Below are positions 1-4,022 of a DNA stretch of 6,749 nt, piece by piece. The translations under genes and the position numbers were made by a program. Numbering within the stretch: position 1 is the stretch's first letter; each line of letters starts with the position of its first letter. Under the pieces are notes generated by a model that did not search any database, had not been told where the DNA came from, and saw nothing but the letters and a program-made list of their open reading frames with translations. The DNA comes from FEN-1219 sp036274615 (GTDB taxonomy: Bacteria; Pseudomonadota; Gammaproteobacteria; Steroidobacterales; Rariloculaceae), in NCBI GenBank assembly GCA_036274615.1, contig DASUFK010000370.1, forward strand, positions 1 to 6,749, given 5' to 3'.

Positions 1-800
1 CGCGCGATCAGCGAGAAGTTGATCGTGGCGCCGCCCACCGCAACCGACAGCACGAGCGCCGCGATGAAGAACTGCACCACGGACGACGACGACAGCACGT
101 GCACCGCGCGATCGGTGCCGCGCACCATCTCCTCGTACTCGCTCACGTGACGGTCGATCGCGCGCGAGCGCTCGAGCAGGCTCTCGACGTTCTTGTTGAC
201 CACCGTCAAGCTCTCTTGAATGCGGCGCCACTGCGGCAGCATGCGGCCGAGCAGCGCGTGGCGCTTGCGGCTCGCGTCACGGTACTCGCCGAGCGCGTTG
301 TCGTGCGCCTTCACGAGCGCCTTGTGGATCTCGCCCAAGATCGTGCCCACGGTGCCGTCGGCGCGCGCGTCGAGCTTCGCCACGGCTTCCACGGCCTTGA
401 CCCACGCGGGCGGATCGGGCGGCACGTCGACCGCCTGCTGGTGATCCTCGTCGATCCGCGCGATGGTCTCGCTCAGCGTGCGGTGCAACTTGGGATAGCT
501 GCCCAGGTCCTTGTGCACGCTGTCGCCGACGCGATGGAGCTCGCGCTCGATCGTCCGCTCCTTCGACTCGCGTCCGGCGGCGAGCAGCACCTCGCGGTTG
601 CGCGCGGAGAGCCGTCCTTCGCCGGAGGTCAGCGCTTGCGTGGCCAGCTTGAGCGCGTCGTGCAGTGCCTGAAACAGCGTGAGGATCACGCGGTGCGCGG
701 TGTCGCGGGCGAGGTAAAGTCCCGCGACCGCGACTACGAGCCAGATGACGGCCGAGACGGCCGGATAGGGCGTGATCGCCAACAGATCCCTGTACGCCAT
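1..800 (-). CDS. Membrane protein of unknown function with coiled-coil-like middle (partial, C-terminus off the left edge)
   Basis: Read on the minus strand from the ATG at 800-798, the frame stays open for 266 codons to the window edge. The start is set by a strong Shine-Dalgarno (AGGGAGGA on the minus strand, about 7 nt before the ATG). The protein begins MAYRDLLAITPYPAVSAVIW. A hydrophobic helix at about residues 13-31 is followed by a long hydrophilic, charged, mostly helical region (about 35-240) with heptad-like Leu/Val/Ala spacing, broken by a Pro-rich spot near 127-131 (VPPDPP). A second hydrophobic helix at about 242-262 runs into the edge. The layout, with a helical domain held between two membrane helices, recalls sensor or scaffold proteins, but I see no HAMP, MCP, GGDEF or MotA motif and do not recognise the family. 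The upstream c-di-GMP aptamer suggests a role in motility, surface or biofilm behaviour; this is inference. GC-rich third positions support coding on this strand. Confidence 0.8.
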   Translation of the reverse strand, partial: MAYRDLLAITPYPAVSAVIWLVVAVAGLYLARDTAHRVILTLFQALHDALKLATQALTSGEGRLSARNREVLLAAGRESKERTIERELHRVGDSVHKDLGSYPKLHRTLSETIARIDEDHQQAVDVPPDPPAWVKAVEAVAKLDARADGTVGTILGEIHKALVKAHDNALGEYRDASRKRHALLGRMLPQWRRIQESLTVVNKNVESLLERSRAIDRHVSEYEEMVRGTDRAVHVLSSSSVVQFFIAALVLSVAVGGATINFSLIA

Positions 801-806
801 GATCGA

Positions 807-855
807 GTCCTCCCTGAGCGAACGAGACGCGCTTCGCGGTCTCTTTCCGGAGGAC
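807..855 (-). promoter_or_regulatory. Probable translational expression platform: SD/anti-SD stem
   Basis: On the minus strand the SD-containing heptamer GGAGGAC (813-807) is perfectly complementary to GUCCUCC (855-849). This 7-bp stem would enclose a smaller hairpin at 843-824 (GAGAC...GUCUC with a GC inner stem and one bulge) and bury the SD of the membrane-protein gene. I see no U-tract, so control at translation fits better than termination. The stretch lies between the c-di-GMP aptamer and the start codon, where an expression platform is expected. The complementarity is seen directly. The switching is inferred: CCUCC or GUCCUC could instead pair with G-rich stretches of the aptamer. Confidence 0.5.
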
Positions 856-908
856 GCCGTGACGATCGGAACGGCCGAAGCGCCGCGCCAAGAGGCAGGC
901 GGCCAGCT

Positions 909-984
909 GGCGGCCCCGCTGTCATAGGTGTCCCCTTAGACCGGTAGCTTTGCGACCCTCCCTTTCGGAAGGTGTGCCTTTGTC
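909..984 (-). promoter_or_regulatory. Cyclic di-GMP-I (GEMM-I) riboswitch aptamer
   Basis: Reading 984 to 909 on the minus strand gives the GEMM-I signature. GGCACACC corresponds to the usual GGCAAACC. A five-pair stem CUUCC/GGGAG is capped by a GAAA tetraloop. GGGUCGCAAAGC follows, then a second arm with CCG, GUCUAAG, a short loop, CUAUGAC, AG and CGG. The UCUAAG/UAUGA pair matches the 11-nt tetraloop receptor with its closing pair changed to U-A, so loop and receptor are both present. By hand alignment to the Vibrio Vc2 aptamer, the ligand-contacting G20 is G here (position 978), which favours c-di-GMP over the A20 cGAMP variant. The GCAAAG holding A47 is intact. The closing stem is slightly weak (GGC/GCC). 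It sits about 110 nt before the minus-strand membrane-protein gene and is read in the same direction, so it most likely controls that gene. Confidence 0.87.
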
Positions 985-995
985 AGTGTTCGGGA

Positions 996-1025
996 AGGAT
1001 GTCGGCGCTCGGTTGGAGCTGTCAA
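996..1025 (-). promoter_or_regulatory. Candidate sigma-70 promoter for the riboswitch transcript
   Basis: On the minus strand a perfect TTGACA (1025-1020) is followed after 18 nt by CATCCT (1001-996), a 3/6 match to TATAAT. Transcription from it would begin near 990, just before the aptamer's first paired bases at 984. The -35 box is convincing and the -10 box is weak. The placement against the riboswitch is the main support. Confidence 0.4.
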
Positions 1026-1105
1026 CGTGCGCCGCGACTTGCGCTAGGCTTGCACGGCCGCCGCGGGTCCCGCGATCCCGGCGCGAGCTTTATGTCGAAC
1101 CCGCA

Positions 1106-1195
1106 GCGGAAAATAGGGACATGTTACTTTTTCGGTGAACCTGGCCGCGCTCGTCCGGTGCGCGATCGAAAAAGTAACATGTCCCTATTTTCCGC
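1106..1195. repeat. Perfect 29-nt inverted repeat (REP/MITE-like element)
   Basis: The left arm (1106-1134) and right arm (1167-1195) are exact reverse complements over 29 nt, separated by a 32-nt spacer. Each arm contains AAAATAGGGACATGTTAC followed by a T-run. The A/T-rich arms stand out against the GC-rich surroundings. I recall similar AATAGGGACA...TAC motifs as dispersed repeats near IS200-like/RAYT transposases, but no transposase is present, so this would be a non-autonomous copy. No target-site duplication is visible at the edges. The spacer has no evident coding content. A transcript of either strand would form a very long hairpin that could also end transcription. Confidence 0.75.
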
Positions 1196-1206
1196 CGGGG
1201 CGAAGG

Positions 1207-1230
1207 CGAGAAGTAGCCTGTCCCTATTCC
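1207..1230. repeat. Degenerate third copy of the inverted-repeat arm
   Basis: Same orientation as the right arm. It shares the core TGTCCCTATT and the AAGTA preceding it, but reads AAGTAGCCTGTCC where the perfect arm reads AAGTAACATGTCC. The copy ends 13 nt before the start codon of the next gene and so occupies the leader where a promoter would be expected. Confidence 0.55.
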
Positions 1231-1243
1231 TTGATGGAGCGGC

Positions 1244-1627
1244 GTGGTGAAGGTTTTGCACTTGCTCGGCCGTGGATTGGGGGCGTTTTGCGGCGCGGCG
1301 CTGGCGGCGGGATGGGCGTATGCCCTTTGGGTGCCGGCGGCCGGCATGGCGCTGACGGACAAGAGCCTCGTCGGCGGCGCCAGTGTCGTGTTCGTATCGC
1401 TGCTCATGATCGCGCTCGCGCTGTTTGCCGCGATCGGCTCTTGGCGCGGTCATTTCACCGTCGTGATCCTGGCTTTCATCGCGTCGTTCCTGCCGGTGGG
1501 TTTGTCGTTGCTGCCGAGCGCGGATTGGGTGCGATGGTTGGGCTATCTCGACGTGGGTTTGCTCGCCGCCGCGCTCCTCATCCGGAGCACGGCGCGCGCC
1601 GCGAAGCCCGTCGAGGCAGTAGAATGA
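1244..1627 (+). CDS. Small four-helix membrane protein, unknown function
   Basis: The frame encodes 127 aa starting GTG GTG (MVKVLHLLGR). GGAG at 1236-1239 lies 4 nt from the first GTG and 7 nt from the second (1247), so the second may be the true start and removes one residue. Four hydrophobic segments are visible at about 8-29, 45-65, 70-90 and 97-113, with short charged links (DKSLVG, SWRGH) and a basic tail ending AAKPVEAVE. No catalytic or binding motif is evident, and I do not recognise a family. The next gene begins 25 nt downstream on the same strand, so cotranscription is likely. The repeat immediately upstream may have replaced or altered its original promoter. Confidence 0.6.
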   Translation: MVKVLHLLGRGLGAFCGAALAAGWAYALWVPAAGMALTDKSLVGGASVVFVSLLMIALALFAAIGSWRGHFTVVILAFIASFLPVGLSLLPSADWVRWLGYLDVGLLAAALLIRSTARAAKPVEAVE

Positions 1628-1652
1628 CCGCCATCTTCATCACGAGCCGCAC

Positions 1653-1844
1653 ATGAAACGCCAAGACCTCGAAGTGAAGCGCATTCGCCGCGCGTTTTCG
1701 CTCGCGCTTCTAGCGGGCGCGATGTTCGCCTGCCAGCCCAAAGTGGGCTCGGAGGCGTGGTGCAAGGCGATGAACGAAAAGCCCAAGGGCGATTGGACCG
1801 TCAACGAGGCGGCGGACTTTGCCAAGAGCTGCATCATCAAGTAG
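1653..1844 (+). CDS. DUF3012-like mini-lipoprotein
   Basis: Encodes 63 aa. A basic N-terminus (KRIRR, about 9-13) and a hydrophobic stretch (about 14-25) end at Cys27 in AMFAC, a non-canonical lipobox with Met at -3, so lipidation is probable but not certain. The mature part begins CQPKVGSEAWCKAMNEKPKG, then has DWTVNEAADFAKSC. This agrees with my recollection of the DUF3012 family, short gammaproteobacterial lipoproteins with a GSxxWC...KPKGxWTxNEAxDFAKxC pattern. Cys37 and Cys60 are the conserved pair and may form a disulfide. Function is unknown. The SD is weak (GAG at 1644-1646, 6 nt before ATG). The preceding and following genes are close and co-directional. Confidence 0.72.
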   Translation: MKRQDLEVKRIRRAFSLALLAGAMFACQPKVGSEAWCKAMNEKPKGDWTVNEAADFAKSCIIK

Positions 1845-1851
1845 CCGCGGT

Positions 1852-2337
1852 GTGCGGCGGCTCGGCACGTGGCTGCGCGGCGTCGCCGTCGCCGGTCTGC
1901 TGTCGACGGTGTTGCCGGGCGTCGTCGCGGCTGCCTCTCAGGAGCAGCAGGAGCTGACCGCCGCGAAACGCTCGTGGCAATCGACCGGGCTCGCGAGCTA
2001 CGAGTACGGTTACCGCAAATACTGCGCTTGTCATCCCGACAAACCGCCGGAGACGGTCGTTACCGTCCGCGGCGGCAGCGTCGTCGGTGTTCGCCATCGG
2101 CCGGTCGGCTACGACCGCGAGGTGCCCGCGGAGGCGCGCAACCTGCAGTACTACTGGACGGTCGACGGCCTATTCGATCTGCTCGCGGCGGCGTTCGACC
2201 GCGGCGCGCAAGTGCGCGTCGCGTACGACGCGGCGCGCGGCTTCCCCACCGAGCTGCACATCGACTACGACAAGAACGCCATCGGCGACGAGCTCGACAT
2301 CGAGCTCACGCAGGTGGTCCCCCTCACGGGCGGGTGA
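1852..2337 (+). CDS. Secreted DUF6174-like protein
   Basis: Starting at GTG 1852, 7 nt after the previous stop, the product is 161 aa. It has a signal peptide: basic RRLGTWLRG, a hydrophobic core at about 11-26, and probable cleavage near VVAAA/S (about 28). The frame is open upstream to a TTG at 1819, but that start would overlap the lipoprotein gene and put a Ser/Arg-rich leader before the signal. No good SD is visible at either site, so translational coupling is likely. The mature region has SWQSTGLASYEYGYRKYCAC (Cys58, Cys60), VVTVRGGSVV, a WTVDGLFDLL segment and VAYDAARGFPTELHIDYD. This order (W...Y.Y.Y...C.C, V.V..G.V, T...LF, V.YD...G.P..I.ID) matches DUF6174 as I know it. Function is unknown. 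The protein is likely periplasmic. Confidence 0.7.
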   Translation: MRRLGTWLRGVAVAGLLSTVLPGVVAAASQEQQELTAAKRSWQSTGLASYEYGYRKYCACHPDKPPETVVTVRGGSVVGVRHRPVGYDREVPAEARNLQYYWTVDGLFDLLAAAFDRGAQVRVAYDAARGFPTELHIDYDKNAIGDELDIELTQVVPLTGG

Positions 2338-2352
2338 CGCGCCGCGCGGTCG

Positions 2353-2400
2353 GCCGAAAACTGCATCCTGCATTTTCGGCACTCCCACCATCCCTGGTGG
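2353..2400. repeat. Two adjacent hairpins, REP-like palindromic unit
   Basis: The first is GCCGAAAA (2353-2360) / TTTTCGGC (2373-2380), continuing inwards as TGCA-TCC-TGCA with one bulged C, giving 12 pairs and a 3-nt loop. Four bases on, CCACCA (2385-2390) / TGGTGG (2395-2400) form a second 6-bp hairpin around TCCC. They lie 15 nt past the stop of the DUF6174-like gene. They could end transcription or protect the 3' end, though the U-run is inside the stem and not after it, which is more like a repeat unit than a standard intrinsic terminator. Confidence 0.5.
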
Positions 2401-2405
2401 TCGTG

Positions 2406-2427
2406 CCCAAATTGGGACGGTCGGACC
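2406..2427. other. Palindrome-rich tract, possible repeat remnant
   Basis: CCCAAATTGGG (2406-2416) is palindromic, and GGTCGGACC (2419-2427) is nearly so. The tract resembles, from memory, GGGACGGTCGGACCCC-type dispersed repeat ends seen beside IS200-like transposases, and it follows the hairpin pair directly. No transposase or second copy is present in the window. Confidence 0.25.
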
Positions 2428-2487
2428 CCTGTGACCCTTCGCCTCCCCGGGATTGACCGGTCCTTGGCCCGGCCGTAGAGTCTTCGG

Positions 2488-2505
2488 ACGCCCCCTAGGG
2501 CGTTT
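2488..2505 (+). terminator. Weak terminator-like hairpin
   Basis: ACGCCC (2488-2493) and GGGCGT (2498-2503) pair perfectly around CCTA and are followed by only TT after the stem. The short stem and short T-run make termination uncertain. It lies in the gene-free stretch between the DUF6174-like and RRM genes. Confidence 0.25.
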
Positions 2506-2592
2506 GGCGCCGGTGAATCAACACGCGACTCGGGTCCTGACAGAGACGCTCGAAAACTAACGACAACAGTTGGTCGCCGCTCTAGCGCTTGA

Positions 2593-2638
2593 TCTCACGC
2601 CGTTGGTTGAGCTGCTAGCTGTGTGCAACGGCGTGAGA
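2593..2638 (+). promoter_or_regulatory. Long perfect hairpin in the RRM gene leader, masking SD-like bases
   Basis: TCTCACGCCGTTG (2593-2605) pairs without mismatch with 2626-2638. The 20-nt loop holds a further AGCT-GCT-AGCT mini-stem (2610-2620). The 3' arm ends 10 nt before the ATG at 2649 and includes most of GAGAG (2635-2639), the only SD-like bases at a usable distance. No U-tract follows, so a terminator is unlikely. The placement suggests control of translation, through temperature, cold shock or autoregulation by the RRM protein. The structure is seen directly; its function is inferred. Confidence 0.6.
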
Positions 2639-2648
2639 GTCTGTGGTG

Positions 2649-2900
2649 ATGAATATCTACGTCGGTAACCTGTCCTACGGCATGAGCGAAGGCGAGCTTC
2701 GCGATGCCTTCGGTGCGTTCGGTGAAGTGTCGTCCGTGAAGATCCTCGTCGATCGCGAGACCGGTCGGTCGCGCGGCTTCGGTTTCGTGGAGATGCCGAA
2801 TCAAGGCGAAGCGGAGACGGCGATCGCGCAGCTCAACGGGAAAGATCTCGGCGGGCGGGCGCTGCGCATCAACGAAGCGCGACCGAGAGAGCGGCGCTGA
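2649..2900 (+). CDS. RRM-domain RNA-binding protein (glycine-poor Rbp type)
   Basis: Encodes 83 aa, essentially one RNA recognition motif. RNP2 is IYVGNL (3-8), RNP1 is RGFGFVEM (42-49), with DRETGRSRG between strands 2 and 3, AIAQLNGKDLGGRALRINEA as helix 2 and strand 4, and a short basic tail RPRERR. The RNA-contacting aromatics Tyr4, Phe44 and Phe46 are present. ATG 2649 is chosen because MNIYVGNLS is the usual family start; GTG codons at 2643 and 2646 are in frame but would add only two residues. Such single-RRM bacterial proteins bind single-stranded RNA and in several bacteria are induced by cold. It is monocistronic here as far as can be seen, with about 310 nt free upstream and 283 nt downstream. 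The strong leader hairpin suggests post-transcriptional control. Confidence 0.93.
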   Translation: MNIYVGNLSYGMSEGELRDAFGAFGEVSSVKILVDRETGRSRGFGFVEMPNQGEAETAIAQLNGKDLGGRALRINEARPRERR

Positions 2901-3104
2901 GCCGTCGATGAGACGGACGCCAGCGGGGGGCTCCTCGATAGCGTAACCGTCTGCGGGCCGCGGCGGAGCAGCCCGGTGAAGCACTCGACTTCGACCGCGC
3001 GTTGGGGTGCGCGCCGGTCCGGTGGTTCCTACGCCCGCGGAAAGCCTCCCCGAGGAAATCCTTAGGCTTATGTCAGAGCCGCGCGGCCTCGCGAGAGCGC
3101 TCGC

Positions 3105-3110
3105 TATAAT
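3105..3110 (+). promoter_or_regulatory. Candidate -10 element (TATAAT)
   Basis: An exact TATAAT in a GC-rich stretch, 74 nt before the next start codon. No TTGACA-like box lies 16-18 nt upstream and there is no extended TG. It is the only notable signal in the 2901-3183 gap, which otherwise shows no supportable gene or RNA. Confidence 0.3.
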
Positions 3111-3183
3111 CGCCTGTAACAACAACAACGCCTCGCGGCCCCAGCTCGGCCGCCGGGGCAAGAACCTCGAGGCCGCAGGCGGA

Positions 3184-3450
3184 ATGATCTATCTCAAGTG
3201 GACCCCGAGCGAGCTCGCGACGCTGCCGTCGGGCGCGCTCTACACGGAAGTGGACGACGACGGCTGGGTGCAGCGCGAGCTCGGCGTGGGCGCCGACGGG
3301 TTGATCACGCACCAACTCGTTCCAACCAATAGCCGCCCGGGGTGGTTCGGGCTCGCCCGCCTGTCGCTGATCATGCTCACGAGCAACGTCACCAAGGCGG
3401 AATTCGAGTCGCTCTGGCATGCGGGTTCCGCTCGCGCCGGCGACGTCTGA
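3184..3450 (+). CDS. Small DUF6881-like protein
   Basis: Encodes 88 aa from ATG 3184 (MIYLKWTPSE). The frame is open upstream to 3007, with another ATG at 3070. Those starts would add a low-complexity leader (a run of four Asn) and lie upstream of the TATAAT at 3105, so 3184 is preferred; a loose AGGCGGA precedes it. Visible features are a short beta-like start, LYTEVDDDGWVQREL (19-33), a DG turn at 38-39 and a C-terminal VTKAEFESLW (69-78). The pattern IYxxxxW...LYSExDDxxxxxRxxxxxxDG...EFExLW is what I recall for DUF6881, a small cytosolic family of unknown function sometimes found near toxin-immunity loci. No toxin-like neighbour is seen here. The family match is moderate and made by eye. 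Confidence 0.6.
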   Translation: MIYLKWTPSELATLPSGALYTEVDDDGWVQRELGVGADGLITHQLVPTNSRPGWFGLARLSLIMLTSNVTKAEFESLWHAGSARAGDV

Positions 3451-3479
3451 CGCATGCCTCGAGCCGCCGGCGCGCGGCG

Positions 3480-3509
3480 TTACGCTTTGGTCCGTCCGGT
3501 GAGTAGAAT
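3480..3509 (+). promoter_or_regulatory. Candidate promoter for the CHRD/PQQ-dehydrogenase operon
   Basis: TAGAAT (3504-3509) is a good -10 match. TTACGC (3480-3485), 18 nt upstream, is a weak -35. It lies 36 nt before the CHRD gene start and after the stop of the DUF6881-like gene. No operator-like repeat is evident. Confidence 0.35.
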
Positions 3510-3544
3510 CGCGCGGTAGTCGACCGACGATAACAGGGGGAACC

Positions 3545-3988
3545 ATGGCGACACCGCGTGTCTCGCGGATCCGGGTATGCGCGGCGGCCGCGCTCCTGCT
3601 CGCGCTCGCGCCGCTCGCGGCCGGCGCGGCCGACGACTTCAAGGCGCGGCTCGCACCGGTGCCGATCGACTCCACCAACAGCGCAACCACGACGGGCGTC
3701 GGCTCCGCCACCGCGCGTCTCGACGGCACGACCCTCAAGCTCAACGGCTCGTTCAGCGGCCTGCACGGTCCCGCGACGATCGCGCAGCTGCACGGCGGCG
3801 TGGCCACCGGCGTGCGCGGGCCGGCCATCGCCGACTTCACGATCCCGCAGGCACAAAGCGGCGCATTCTCGGCCGAGGTCAAGCTCACGGCCGAGCAAGC
3901 CGACGCGTTGCGGCGCGGCCGCGTCTACATCCAGATACACAGCAGCGCCGCGCCCGACGGCAATCTCTGGGGCTGGCTGCTGCCGTGA
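3545..3988 (+). CDS. Secreted CHRD-domain protein
   Basis: Encodes 147 aa. The signal peptide has basic residues up to Arg10, a hydrophobic core VCAAAALLLALAPLAAGA and probable cleavage near residue 28. The mature part is one CHRD domain: LKLNGSFSGLHGPATIAQLHGG (65-85), GPAIADFTIP, SGAFSAEVKLTAEQADALRRG and the hallmark ending VYIQIHSSAAPDGNLWGWLLP (127-147), where bacterial CHRD proteins usually have N/H-x-x-x-x-P-x-GEIRG-like residues. Bacterial CHRD proteins are extracytoplasmic and of unknown biochemical role. ATG 3545 follows AGGGGG at 3535-3540 after 4 nt. The dehydrogenase gene starts 34 nt after the stop with its own SD, so the two are probably cotranscribed and both products exported. 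CHRD domains occur near secreted redox enzymes, but a functional link here is inferred. Confidence 0.85.
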   Translation: MATPRVSRIRVCAAAALLLALAPLAAGAADDFKARLAPVPIDSTNSATTTGVGSATARLDGTTLKLNGSFSGLHGPATIAQLHGGVATGVRGPAIADFTIPQAQSGAFSAEVKLTAEQADALRRGRVYIQIHSSAAPDGNLWGWLLP

Positions 3989-4022
3989 CGGTTGGCCGCT
4001 GCGCCGGCCGCGAGGAGCGAAC

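Noticed and set aside
99..947. A 282-codon plus-strand open frame at the left end
   Set aside because: It overlaps the minus-strand membrane-protein gene and its riboswitch. The composition is His/Arg/Ala-rich without motifs, while the minus frame has an SD, membrane helices and a matching regulatory leader.
1090..1453. Two minus-strand open frames of 105 and 109 codons over the repeat and the small membrane-protein gene
   Set aside because: They read through the inverted repeat and have no SD or recognisable domain. The plus frame encodes four clean hydrophobic helices.
1819..1851. TTG start for the DUF6174-like gene
   Set aside because: It would overlap the lipoprotein gene and precede the signal peptide with a Ser-rich leader. 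GTG 1852 gives a normal signal peptide.
2537..2565. CTGACA with a TAACGA-like -10 as a promoter for the RRM gene
   Set aside because: The -10 match is poor and the spacing is off at 15 nt. It is not distinguishable from chance.
3007..3183. Upstream starts (3007, 3070) for the DUF6881-like gene
   Set aside because: The extra residues include a four-Asn run and look non-coding. A TATAAT lies inside the extension, and MIYLKW is a family-like start.
3558..4022. A 155-codon N-terminal extension of the dehydrogenase frame
   Set aside because: It runs through the CHRD gene in another frame and is Arg/Ser-rich. ATG 4023 has a GAGGAG SD and opens directly with a signal peptide.
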